Assembly (NCBI GenBank): GCA_964495595.1
Contig: CAZBWH010000029.1
Coordinates: 1-35,563 of the forward strand
Direction of reading: 5' to 3'
DNA: 35,563 nucleotides
DNA from: CALMFQ01 sp964495595
GTDB taxonomy: Bacteria > Pseudomonadota > Gammaproteobacteria > Burkholderiales > SCOH01
Below, one piece after another: positions 14,235-21,806 of the stretch; position 1 is the first letter of the stretch; each line of letters opens with the position of its first letter. The position numbers were made by a program, and so were the translations under genes. A model generated the notes under the pieces. It had not been told where the DNA came from. It saw only the letters and a list, made by a program, of their open reading frames with translations, and made no database searches.

Positions 14235-14251
14235 ATGCTGCTGATGATCGA
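14235..14251. repeat. attR core at the trpG start
   Basis: ATGCTGCTGATGATCGA, identical to 7216-7232. It includes the trpG start codon, so insertion left the reading frame intact. Confidence 0.8.
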
Positions 14252-14804
14252 TAACTACGACAGCTTTACCTACAATCTGGTGCAGTATTTTGGCGAGCTG
14301 GGCCAGGAGGTGGTGGTTCACCGCAACGATGAAATCACGCTCGACCAGATTGCTGCGCTGCGGCCGCAGTATCTGGTGCTGTCGCCGGGTCCGTGTACGC
14401 CGAACGAGGCGGGGGTGTCGGTGCCGGCGATTCTGCGCTTTGCCGGGCAGATTCCGGTCATGGGGGTGTGCCTGGGGCATCAGAGCATCGGCCAGGCGTT
14501 TGGCGGCAAGATCGTGCATGCGCAGCAACTGATGCACGGCAAGGTGTCGCCGGTGCATCATCTGAACACCGGGATGTTTGCCGGCTTGCCCGATCCGGTA
14601 ACCTGCACCCGCTATCACAGCCTGGTGATCGAACGCGAGACGATCCCCGATTGCCTGCAGATTACGGCCTGGACCGACGATGGCGAAATCATGGGGGTGC
14701 GCCATCGCAGTCTGCCGGTGGAGGGGGTGCAGTTTCACCCCGAATCGATCCTGACCGAACACGGGCATGACATGCTGCGCAATTTCCTGCGCGAATTTGC
14801 CTGA
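14235..14804 (+). CDS. trpG: Anthranilate synthase component II (glutamine amidotransferase)
   Basis: Releases ammonia from glutamine for TrpE to make anthranilate from chorismate, the first step of tryptophan synthesis; in many bacteria the same subunit serves p-aminobenzoate synthase. 189 residues with the class I amidotransferase triad: Cys79 in GVCLGHQS, and His168 and Glu170 in FHPESIL. PGPCTPNEAG (51-60) is typical. trpE is not in the window. trpD follows 33 bp downstream. The start codon lies in the att core of the upstream island, so its ribosome site and upstream region are island-derived. Intact. Confidence 0.96.
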   Translation: MLLMIDNYDSFTYNLVQYFGELGQEVVVHRNDEITLDQIAALRPQYLVLSPGPCTPNEAGVSVPAILRFAGQIPVMGVCLGHQSIGQAFGGKIVHAQQLMHGKVSPVHHLNTGMFAGLPDPVTCTRYHSLVIERETIPDCLQITAWTDDGEIMGVRHRSLPVEGVQFHPESILTEHGHDMLRNFLREFA

Positions 14805-14837
14805 TTTTTACAATCTGAACTACAGGAGAATCCGCAC

Positions 14838-15866
14838 ATGATCAGTGCCAGGGATGCGCTTAACCGCCTGATTGACGGCAACGAGCTGTTTTACGATGAA
14901 ATGGTCGCGCTGATGCGGCAAATCATGCGTGGCGAGCTGACTCCGGCGCAGATGGCTGCGATCCTGATCGGCCTGCGGGTGAAGGTGGAAACCGTGTCGG
15001 AGATTGCCGCTGCGGCGTCGGTCATGCGCGAATTCGCGACACCGGTGCCGGTGGCTGACACCTTCCGGCTGGTGGATACCTGTGGCACCGGCGGCGATCA
15101 TGCCCACACCTTCAATATCTCGACCACCTGTGCTTTTGTCGCAGCAGCGGCGGGTGCCAAGGTGGCCAAGCATGGCGGCCGGGCGTCGAGTTCGGCGTCC
15201 GGTAGTGCCGACGTGCTGGAGGCTTTGGGAGTGAATATTGCCCTGCAGCCCTTGCAGGTGGCGCGGGCGGTGGATGAAATAGGCGTGGGGTTCATGTTTG
15301 CGCCGGCCTTCCACGGGGCGATGAAGCATGTCGCGCCGGTGCGCAAGGAGCTGGGCGTGCGCACCCTGTTCAACATCCTGGGGCCGCTGACCAATCCGGC
15401 GGGTGCCGCCAATCAGCTGATGGGCGTGTTTCACCCCGATCTGGTCGGCATTCAGGCGCGGGTGCTGCAGCAATTGGGCAGCCACCATGTGCTGGTGGTG
15501 CACGGGCAGGATGGCCTGGACGAAATCACCCTGGCCGGTGAAACCCTGGTGGCCGAGCTGAAACACGGCGAGGTGCAGGAATACCGCATTCATCCCGAGC
15601 AATTCGGCCTGCCGACGGCAGATCTGGACGCCATCCGTGCGGCCGACGCCGAGCAATCGGCTGGCATGCTGCTGGCGGTGCTGGAAAACCAGCCCGGCCC
15701 GGCGCGTGACATCGTGCTGCTCAACGCTGGCGCGGCGATCTATGTCGCCGGCGTGGCGCACAGCCTGCAAACCGGCATCGAACGCGCCGCCGACGCGCTG
15801 CAGAGCGGAGCAGCATTGCACAAACTACGCCAGCTGATCGAATTCTCCCAGCAGGCGCGAGATTGA
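14838..15866 (+). CDS. trpD: Anthranilate phosphoribosyltransferase
   Basis: Joins anthranilate and PRPP to give N-(5-phosphoribosyl)-anthranilate, the second tryptophan step. 342 residues, normal length. PRPP-binding CGTGGD at 82-87; the KHGGRASSSASGSADVLEALG segment (111-131) carries the anthranilate and phosphate contacts; GPLTNPA follows. ACAGGAGAA lies about 8 bp before the ATG. Probably co-transcribed with trpG. Its stop is followed 5 bp later by the palindromic repeat cluster. Confidence 0.96.
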   Translation: MISARDALNRLIDGNELFYDEMVALMRQIMRGELTPAQMAAILIGLRVKVETVSEIAAAASVMREFATPVPVADTFRLVDTCGTGGDHAHTFNISTTCAFVAAAAGAKVAKHGGRASSSASGSADVLEALGVNIALQPLQVARAVDEIGVGFMFAPAFHGAMKHVAPVRKELGVRTLFNILGPLTNPAGAANQLMGVFHPDLVGIQARVLQQLGSHHVLVVHGQDGLDEITLAGETLVAELKHGEVQEYRIHPEQFGLPTADLDAIRAADAEQSAGMLLAVLENQPGPARDIVLLNAGAAIYVAGVAHSLQTGIERAADALQSGAALHKLRQLIEFSQQARD

Positions 15867-15871
15867 CCCCT

Positions 15872-15945
15872 GGCCTGCACGCCGCTCTGGTATTGGCTTG
15901 CAGGCCGGCCTGGACGCCGCTCTGGTATGGGTCTGCAGGCCGGCC
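15872..15945. repeat. Tandem copy of the TGCAGGCCGGCC palindromic repeat
   Basis: GGCCTGCA (15872-15879) pairs with TGCAGGCC (15899-15906). In addition a 32-bp unit is directly repeated (15879-15910 and 15914-15945, 29 of 32 identical), each ending TGCAGGCCGGCC. Lies between the convergent genes trpD and the TetR gene and may serve as a transcript end. Same family as 30862-30894 and 32408-32450. Confidence 0.65.
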
Positions 15946-15994
15946 GCCGTTGCCGGCTCGGCGCAGCAGGTCAGTCTCAAGTCCGACAGGCCGG

Positions 15995-16627
15995 CTAGCT
16001 GGCCACGCCCGCCGCCAGATATTGCTGAAACGCCGGCAACATCGCCTCCAGGCTGCCGGTTCGCATATCGCCAAACGGCGTGACCGACATCGCCCCCAGC
16101 GCCGCCAGCCCGTTCAACACCACCACCCAGCTCATCCCGATATGAATGCGTAGCAACGCCGGATCCTTGCCCGGCAACGCCCGCAGCAGCAACTGTTCCA
16201 GCAGCAGCCAGTTTGGCCGCGCCCGGTCAGCCAGCCGCTGCTGCACCTCCGCCACCGGCGTCATCTGGTGCAGCAACAGGAACTTGGTCGACACCCCGCC
16301 CACCTCCGGGTCGAAATGCAGCAGCCAGTTCGGCTGGAAAAAGACATCCAGACACTCGCGCACCGACGCCGGCTCCGCCCGGTCCGCCAGCGCCCGCAGG
16401 CTGTCACCGCGGAAAGCCGCCACTCGATCCATCAGATCGTCGACCAGCGCCAGCAGCAGCCCCGTCTTGTTCTGGAAATGGTAATGCACCGCCCCCGAAT
16501 TGCGAGCGCCGGCGGCCTGGTTGATCGAACGCAGCGACACCGCATGAATGCCGTGTTCGGCAAACAGGCGCAGCGCAGCCAGCAGCAAATGCTGGCGGGT
16601 CAGCGAAGAAACGGGAGTGGAAGACAT
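15995..16627 (-). CDS. TetR family transcriptional regulator
   Basis: 210 residues. N-terminal TetR DNA-binding domain (about 8-60): LTRQHLLLAALRLFAEHGIHAVSLRSINQAAG, then SGAVHYHFQNKTGLLLALVD. The C-terminal ligand-binding domain is not assigned. Lies inside the trp region, convergent with trpD and divergent from the DUF1571 gene (135 bp apart). That gap is AT-rich and probably carries both promoters and its operator (TTAATGCAATTGATTTAA around 16662-16679). The effector is unknown; control of the divergent gene is an inference from layout. Confidence 0.9.
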   Translation of the reverse strand: MSSTPVSSLTRQHLLLAALRLFAEHGIHAVSLRSINQAAGARNSGAVHYHFQNKTGLLLALVDDLMDRVAAFRGDSLRALADRAEPASVRECLDVFFQPNWLLHFDPEVGGVSTKFLLLHQMTPVAEVQQRLADRARPNWLLLEQLLLRALPGKDPALLRIHIGMSWVVVLNGLAALGAMSVTPFGDMRTGSLEAMLPAFQQYLAAGVAS

Positions 16628-16762
16628 GCATCAAGCCTTGTGCGAAGCGCGCCATTATAGCTTAATGCAATTGATTTAATTTGACATCCGACATTAAACT
16701 GTCGCTGATTTTGTCAGACAGCCAGACAAATGCTGGCGCACACCCGAGGAGCCCAACAAAAA

Positions 16763-17647
16763 ATGAACCAGACCCGTATTGCACTTCGTTACCTGTCCGT
16801 TGTCCTGCTGGCGCTGGGCTGCGGCATCGCCAGCGCCGACGATGCGCCGCCCGAATCGCCGGACGACCTCAAGACCCGGCTCACCGCACTCAGCCCGGCT
16901 GAGCAATGCAACTGGTGGGCGGCCGGCCAAAAGCAGGCGCTGGCCAAACTGAGCGACGCCCACCTGACGGCCGCCCTGCAGGCGCTCGAATCGAGCGCCC
17001 TGTTTTGCCCGGTGCGCAAATGGGTTGATCAAACGTCGGAATACGAATTCCTGATGGTCCGCCGCGAGCGGCTCAAGGCTGGCGACGAACTGCCCGACCC
17101 CCCCGAGCGGATGCTGGTACGCTACCGTGCCGAGCCGCGCACCCTGTACGCCCGTTGGGAAACCGGTGGCGCCCGGGCCGGGCAGGAGGTGATGTACGAC
17201 GCCAGCAAGGACGGCAAGAAAATGCTCGCCCACATCGGCGGCATGTTTGGCGTCGTGTCGATGAACATCCCCATTGATGGCGTCATGGCCCGCGCCCAGT
17301 CGCGTCACACGGTGCGCGATCTGGGGTACGGCTACATCCTCGCCCAGCTCGACGCCGATCTGGACCGTAACCGCGCCCGCAACGTGCCAACCCGTCCCAA
17401 CCAGGTCAAAGTCGTGCGCGAAGGCAGTAAACGCTACGCCGAGCTGGTCTACCAGAACCCGTCATCTCCGCCTTATTACGGCAAACAGGTCAAATTCTGG
17501 CTCGATCTGCGCGAACCGATGATCCGGCTGGTCGAAGGCCGCGACAACTCCGGCGACGTGTTCGAGCACATCGTCTTCGAGCGCGTCGAACGCAAGAAAC
17601 TGGCCGATAACGTGTTCGACCCCAAAAATCCGGAATACCGCTTCTGA
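16763..17647 (+). CDS. Exported DUF1571 domain protein
   Basis: 294 residues. Signal peptide MNQTRIALRYLSVVLLALG then CGIASA, probable cleavage before DD. The mature part matches DUF1571: MLVRYRAEPRTLYARWE, GQEVMYDASKDGKKMLAHIGG, a long beta-rich body and FDPKNPEYRF at the end. The fold family is related to lipoprotein-carrier-like (LolA-like) beta proteins, but no function is established. Start ATG 16763 with GAGGAG upstream; the frame stays open to 16730. It separates trpD from trpC and is divergent from the TetR gene. Confidence 0.82.
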   Translation: MNQTRIALRYLSVVLLALGCGIASADDAPPESPDDLKTRLTALSPAEQCNWWAAGQKQALAKLSDAHLTAALQALESSALFCPVRKWVDQTSEYEFLMVRRERLKAGDELPDPPERMLVRYRAEPRTLYARWETGGARAGQEVMYDASKDGKKMLAHIGGMFGVVSMNIPIDGVMARAQSRHTVRDLGYGYILAQLDADLDRNRARNVPTRPNQVKVVREGSKRYAELVYQNPSSPPYYGKQVKFWLDLREPMIRLVEGRDNSGDVFEHIVFERVERKKLADNVFDPKNPEYRF

Positions 17648-17728
17648 ATCCTGCCGCCGGGCATGATCGCCCAAGCCTGACAGGCTGCTAGAATACTGGC
17701 TTTGCCTCACCCGACCGGCTCAACGATC

Positions 17729-18523
17729 ATGTCCGACATCCTCAAGAAAATTCTCGCCGTCAAGGCCGACGAAGTCGCCACCGCCAGCGCAGCCATCCCG
17801 CTGGCCGAACTGGAGCAACAAGCCGCCGCCCAGACGCCCCCGCGCGACTTCATTGGCGCATTGCGGCACAAACTGGCCGCCGGCTTGCCAGGCGTGATTG
17901 CCGAAGTCAAAAAAGCCAGCCCCAGCAAAGGCATCATCCGTGCCGACTTCGACCCGGCCGACATCGCCCGCAGCTACGCCACCCACGGTGCCGCCTGCCT
18001 GTCGGTGCTCACCGACCGGTCATTTTTCCAGGGCGACGTCCGCTACCTGCAGCAGGCACGTGCCGCCTGCGAACTGCCCGTGCTGCGCAAGGACTTTCTG
18101 GTCGACCCCTACCAGGTCGTCGAAGCCCGTGCCATGGGGGCTGATTGCATCCTGCTGATCGCCGCCGCACTGTCACTGGCGCAGATGCGAGCCTTCGAAA
18201 CCCTGGCGCACCGGCTGGGCATGGCCGTGCTGGTTGAAGTCCACGACGGCGAAGAGCTGGAGCAGGCGCTGCAGCTCAGCACCCCACTGATCGGCATCAA
18301 CAACCGCAACCTGCGCACCTTCGATGTCACCCTGCAAACCACCCTCGACCTGCTGCCACGCATCCCTGCCGACCGTATCGTCGTCACCGAAAGCGGTATC
18401 CTGGCTGCAGCAGATGTCACCCGCATGCGCCAGCATCAGGTACATGCCTTCCTGGTCGGAGAAGCCTTCATGCGCGCCCCGAACCCCGGCATCGAACTGG
18501 CAAGATTGTTCGATTTGAACTAA
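17729..18523 (+). CDS. trpC: Indole-3-glycerol phosphate synthase
   Basis: Closes the indole ring of CdRP, the fourth step of tryptophan synthesis. 264 residues, TIM barrel, all motifs present: VIAEVKKASPSKG (56-68, with Glu59 and Lys61), VLTDRSFFQGD, LRKDFLVDPYQV (with Lys121), VEVHD, IGINNRNLRTF and VTESGI. Start ATG 17729 (MSDILKKILAVK); the longer reading from 17702 adds unrelated residues. A TAGAAT -10-like element lies at 17689-17694, so it may have its own promoter. Monofunctional, not fused to trpF. Confidence 0.95.
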   Translation: MSDILKKILAVKADEVATASAAIPLAELEQQAAAQTPPRDFIGALRHKLAAGLPGVIAEVKKASPSKGIIRADFDPADIARSYATHGAACLSVLTDRSFFQGDVRYLQQARAACELPVLRKDFLVDPYQVVEARAMGADCILLIAAALSLAQMRAFETLAHRLGMAVLVEVHDGEELEQALQLSTPLIGINNRNLRTFDVTLQTTLDLLPRIPADRIVVTESGILAAADVTRMRQHQVHAFLVGEAFMRAPNPGIELARLFDLN

Positions 18524-18729
18524 ACCGAAGCTGTGCTGGCATTTACGGCAAGCCGCACTAGAATGACTGTTGCAAATTCGCAACGTCGTGCCGAGGTTGC
18601 AGCATATTTCACCAAAACATGCTTGCAATCGAAATTAGCCCTTTGGCAGAATGGCCTCAGGCTTCGCACAGGGGGCTGGCGCGGTTTGCCTGCGCGATGA
18701 TTTCTCTCAGAAAACTAAGGAGCGTATCG

Positions 18730-19926
18730 ATGAACAAAAAACTGATCGCTGTTGCTGTTGCTGGCGTATTGGCTGCACCGGCTGTCATGGCTGAGAACAG
18801 CGTGACCATTTATGGCGTGGCTGACGTAGGTCTGGAACACGTTGAAGCCAAAGGCGCGACTACGGCCAATGCCGATGTCGTTGGCCGTACCCGCGTGACA
18901 CCGAATAGCTCCTACCTCGGTTTCAAGGGCCAGGAAGAGCTGGGCGGTGACCTGAAAGCGATCTGGCAAATCGAACAGGGTGTTGATCTGGACGATGGTG
19001 GCGGCACGTCTACGAACGGTTTTGCAACCCGCGACAGCTATGTGGGCTTGAACTCCAAGTCCGCCGGCACCGTGATGATGGGCCGTCTGAGCACCCCGAC
19101 CCGTGCTCTGCTGGGTAAACTGGACGTCTTCCCCGGCCAGGCCGGCATGGGCGCCAACACTGCCATTATTGGCAACACCGGCCAGAAGCAGAAAATGGGT
19201 GGCTTGGCATTTGACACCCGTAAGGCCAATGCCGTTTCCCTGTCGACTCCGTCGATTGCCGGCCTGAATGCCACACTGGCTTACATCGCCGATGAAAACC
19301 GGTCGGCAGCGGGTGTCGATCCCTGGGGCTGGGGTGCTGGCGTGACCTATGCTGGCGGCCCGTTGACCGTGATGCTGGCTTATGAAGAGCACCGCAACAC
19401 CAATGGTCTGAACGCCAACGATACAACCTCGGCTGCTGCAATCACTCCGCAGGGTGGCACAGCTCGTGGCTCACTGGACACCAATATGCGCGTGGGTGTC
19501 GGCTTCAAGGGTGGCCCGGTTACCGTAAATGCCGTGTACGAAAGCCTGGATCTGCGTTCGGGTGGTGCCAGCAAGCTGGAAAGGGATGATGTCGCTCCGG
19601 TGTATGAACTGAAGCGTGACGCATTCTGGATCGGCGCGAAGCTGACTGCAGGCAATCATGAGGTTCGGGCCGCACTTGCCCAGTCGATGAAGGCCACTGT
19701 AACCAAGAATTTTGTTGAATCTGACGTAGATAACTCAGAGGCCCGACAGATTTCGCTGGGCTACGGCTACAACTTCAGCAAGCGTTCGCAGGTTTATGCC
19801 GTGTACAGCTCGGTGGATAACAAATCGGCTGCACAGTACGATTTCGGCCCTGGCAAGTCCAAGACTGGCACGGCTGTAGGTGCCGACCCGGAAGGGTATT
19901 CGGTAGGCGTACGCCACCTGTTCTGA
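18730..19926 (+). CDS. Gram-negative general porin
   Basis: Outer-membrane trimeric beta-barrel channel, 398 residues, Neisseria/Burkholderia type. Signal peptide MNKKLIAVAVAGVLAAPAVMA, then ENSVTIYGVADVGLEH, the usual first strand. SSYLGFKGQEELGGDLKAIWQIEQ and the C-terminal aromatic GVRHLF complete the signature. AAGGAG lies 7 bp before the ATG at 18730; the frame is open upstream to 18619 but the signal peptide fixes the start. A possible promoter is TTGCAA (18623-18628) with CAGAAT (18647-18652), spacer 18. Followed by a very strong terminator. Lower third-position bias than neighbours suggests high expression. Confidence 0.94.
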   Translation: MNKKLIAVAVAGVLAAPAVMAENSVTIYGVADVGLEHVEAKGATTANADVVGRTRVTPNSSYLGFKGQEELGGDLKAIWQIEQGVDLDDGGGTSTNGFATRDSYVGLNSKSAGTVMMGRLSTPTRALLGKLDVFPGQAGMGANTAIIGNTGQKQKMGGLAFDTRKANAVSLSTPSIAGLNATLAYIADENRSAAGVDPWGWGAGVTYAGGPLTVMLAYEEHRNTNGLNANDTTSAAAITPQGGTARGSLDTNMRVGVGFKGGPVTVNAVYESLDLRSGGASKLERDDVAPVYELKRDAFWIGAKLTAGNHEVRAALAQSMKATVTKNFVESDVDNSEARQISLGYGYNFSKRSQVYAVYSSVDNKSAAQYDFGPGKSKTGTAVGADPEGYSVGVRHLF

Positions 19927-19974
19927 TTTCTGGCGCCGAATTTCGTGCCTGTACCGAGCTGAAAGGCTGATTCG

Positions 19975-20006
19975 AGGCACCGCAATGCAGATTGCGGTGC
20001 CTTTTT
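19975..20006 (+). terminator. Strong terminator of the first porin gene
   Basis: AGGCACCGCAAT (19975-19986), loop GCAG, ATTGCGGTGCCT (19991-20002), then TTTTT. Confidence 0.95.
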
Positions 20007-20174
20007 CGCTTGGACGGCGCACAATCGGCGCGTTTTTGTTGTACTCAAACCACAACAACGCCCTTTTTGACGCAAAGTTTGCGGCATCCTCGCCCAAGCT
20101 GTGCTAAAAATCAGAGAACAATTTGATGTAGGATCGGCTGCCGCGCAAAGCGGGGCTCAAAACAGGAGGAAAAT

Positions 20175-21752
20175 ATGAATTTCAAACGCATCGCCTGGTC
20201 GGTTGCGGCAGCTTTGGCAGTGCCGGGTCTTGTTCATGCCGAAGATGAGTCATCGTTGATTAGTGTGTACGGCCATATCGGTGTTGGCGTCGAAAAGGTC
20301 GAGGCCACCGGGAAAACTAGGTTTGGTGCCACCCATCCGCTGGGCAATCTGAGTAACGGCATCAACTTTGCCATGTACGGTCGAATCGACGATCTGCCCT
20401 CCAGAACCCGGGTGACTGACGGGATTTCCTACATCGGTTTGCGCGGCAATCAGGATCTGGGCAAAGGATTTACCGCCTTGTACCAGATCGAAACAGCGAT
20501 CAAGCCAGACGACGGTTGCGGCTACGTTGGTTGCGAAAACAGCGAGGTATCCAAGCCTGCGGGCAGCAAGACTGCCCGCTTCGCCAGCCGCCAGTCGTAT
20601 GTTGGCCTGCGCAACGGGTCAGTGGGTACGCTGCAGTTTGGCCGCCTCGACATGTATTTCGACAAGCACGTGCCGAATGAACTTCACTTGCTGAAGTCGG
20701 GTGCATCGTCAACAGCGTTGTCGATTCTGGGTTACGCGTTCAACTCAGGCAGCTCGTTCGGCGGTTATTTCCCTGTGGTGTCGGCGCAAGGGGCCGCAAC
20801 GTTTGCCGCAGCAGCCGGCTTGCCCGCTGCTGCCGCTACGCTGGTCAAGAACTATTCCCAGTTCGCCATGCCGTTCTATAACGTCGGCAACCGTGCCAGC
20901 AATGTGGTGCAGTACCGTACCCCGAGTTTCAAGGGCTTGCAGGCGATCGCTGCCTATCAGATTCCCGAATCGAAGGGTGGCTGGTACAAGGGGAGCGATT
21001 ATGCTGGCAACCGCACTGCGCTGAACGCGCTGACCGGCTGGGATAGCGGCAATAGCCTGTGTATGCCCAATTCGCCAATTGGCTGTATTCCTGAAACGCT
21101 GAACCGCCTCAGTGGCTCGCGTGATGTTCGCCCGGATGCCCGCGAGTTTACCGTGGCGTTTTTCCCCGGCTGGATGTTTGCCAGCCTGGCTTATCTGGAA
21201 GAACGTGATCCGGTACCCTTGATCGCCGGCGGTGCGATCGACAAGGCATACGGACTTAAAGGGTCGATCGGCATCCAGGTTGCCGAGAGTATTCCGTTGC
21301 GGCTGGGGGTGGTCTACGAGCGCCAGGTCAACCAGTACAACAGCAGTTTTGCCCAGTCGCTGCAGGGATTGGCGGCAGCCTCTGGCCAGCCGGTGCCGAG
21401 CATTGGGGACTCCTCGCGGGATACCCTGGTTTTGGCAAGCAGCTACAAGTTCTCCGATTCCGTCGAACTGATCGGTACCTGGGGCAAGGCCAAAGACACC
21501 AAGACCTTTACCGGCGAAACCGATACCCAGTCCGGAGCAACCTATACCCAATTGACGGCGCTGTATAATTTCTCCAAGCGTACCAACCTGTTTGCCACCT
21601 ACGCCAAGGTGGAAAACGACGAGGTGGCAGGCTACAACTTCTTCATCAATGCCGCAGCCACACCGGGCGACGCTTTGCAGGCTCCGTTCCTGCAGACGCC
21701 ACGTGGATCGGATCCGACCTCGGTTCAGGTTGGGATCAGCCACAATTTCTGA
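20175..21752 (+). CDS. Second porin, unusually long (525 aa)
   Basis: Signal peptide MNFKRIAWSVAAALAVPGLVHA, then SLISVYGHIGVGVEK, ISYIGLRGNQDLGKGFTALYQIE and a C-terminal aromatic VGISHNF, all porin features. It is about 130 residues longer than the neighbouring porin. The excess sits partly in a 70-residue stretch after GTLQFGRLDMYF (an alanine-rich loop around 205-235) and in a cysteine-containing loop (DDGCGYVGCENS). These probably enlarge the constriction or extracellular loops. AGGAGG 5 bp before the ATG. The 248-bp upstream gap holds the terminator of the first porin and no clear promoter. Substrate unknown. Confidence 0.9.
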   Translation: MNFKRIAWSVAAALAVPGLVHAEDESSLISVYGHIGVGVEKVEATGKTRFGATHPLGNLSNGINFAMYGRIDDLPSRTRVTDGISYIGLRGNQDLGKGFTALYQIETAIKPDDGCGYVGCENSEVSKPAGSKTARFASRQSYVGLRNGSVGTLQFGRLDMYFDKHVPNELHLLKSGASSTALSILGYAFNSGSSFGGYFPVVSAQGAATFAAAAGLPAAAATLVKNYSQFAMPFYNVGNRASNVVQYRTPSFKGLQAIAAYQIPESKGGWYKGSDYAGNRTALNALTGWDSGNSLCMPNSPIGCIPETLNRLSGSRDVRPDAREFTVAFFPGWMFASLAYLEERDPVPLIAGGAIDKAYGLKGSIGIQVAESIPLRLGVVYERQVNQYNSSFAQSLQGLAAASGQPVPSIGDSSRDTLVLASSYKFSDSVELIGTWGKAKDTKTFTGETDTQSGATYTQLTALYNFSKRTNLFATYAKVENDEVAGYNFFINAAATPGDALQAPFLQTPRGSDPTSVQVGISHNF

Positions 21753-21774
21753 TCGGTTGAACAAGGCAGGAGCG

Positions 21775-21805
21775 GGCGGGTGCCATGGGCACCCGCCTGT
21801 TTTTT
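21775..21805 (+). terminator. Terminator of the second porin, ending 1 bp before the mltA start
   Basis: GGCGGGTGCC (21775-21784), loop ATG, GGCACCCGCC (21788-21797), then TGTTTTTT. Its T run ends at 21805 and the mltA ATG is at 21807. Confidence 0.9.
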
Positions 21806-21806
21806 A

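Larger units (their letters stand above)
7216..14251. mobile_element. Integrated phage-derived genomic island in the 5' end of trpG
   Basis: Bounded by a 17-bp direct repeat (ATGCTGCTGATGATCGA) at 7216-7232 and 14235-14251. The right copy is the start of intact trpG. The left copy is followed by unrelated sequence. Content is typical of mobile DNA: a P4-type integrase, phage tail-protein fragments, a spanin pair and two toxin-antitoxin modules. No capsid, terminase, portal or replication gene is present, so it is a remnant prophage, a satellite or a defective integrative element. Paired CCGGACAA repeats flank both ends internally. Confidence 0.85.

Noticed and set aside
7216..14251. tRNA gene as the island target
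   Set aside because: No tRNA-like cloverleaf sequence is seen at either end; the duplicated core is coding sequence of trpG.
7216..14251. Complete inducible prophage or a contractile injection system
   Set aside because: Only tail fragments and spanins remain; no baseplate set, tube, portal, capsid, terminase or replication genes.
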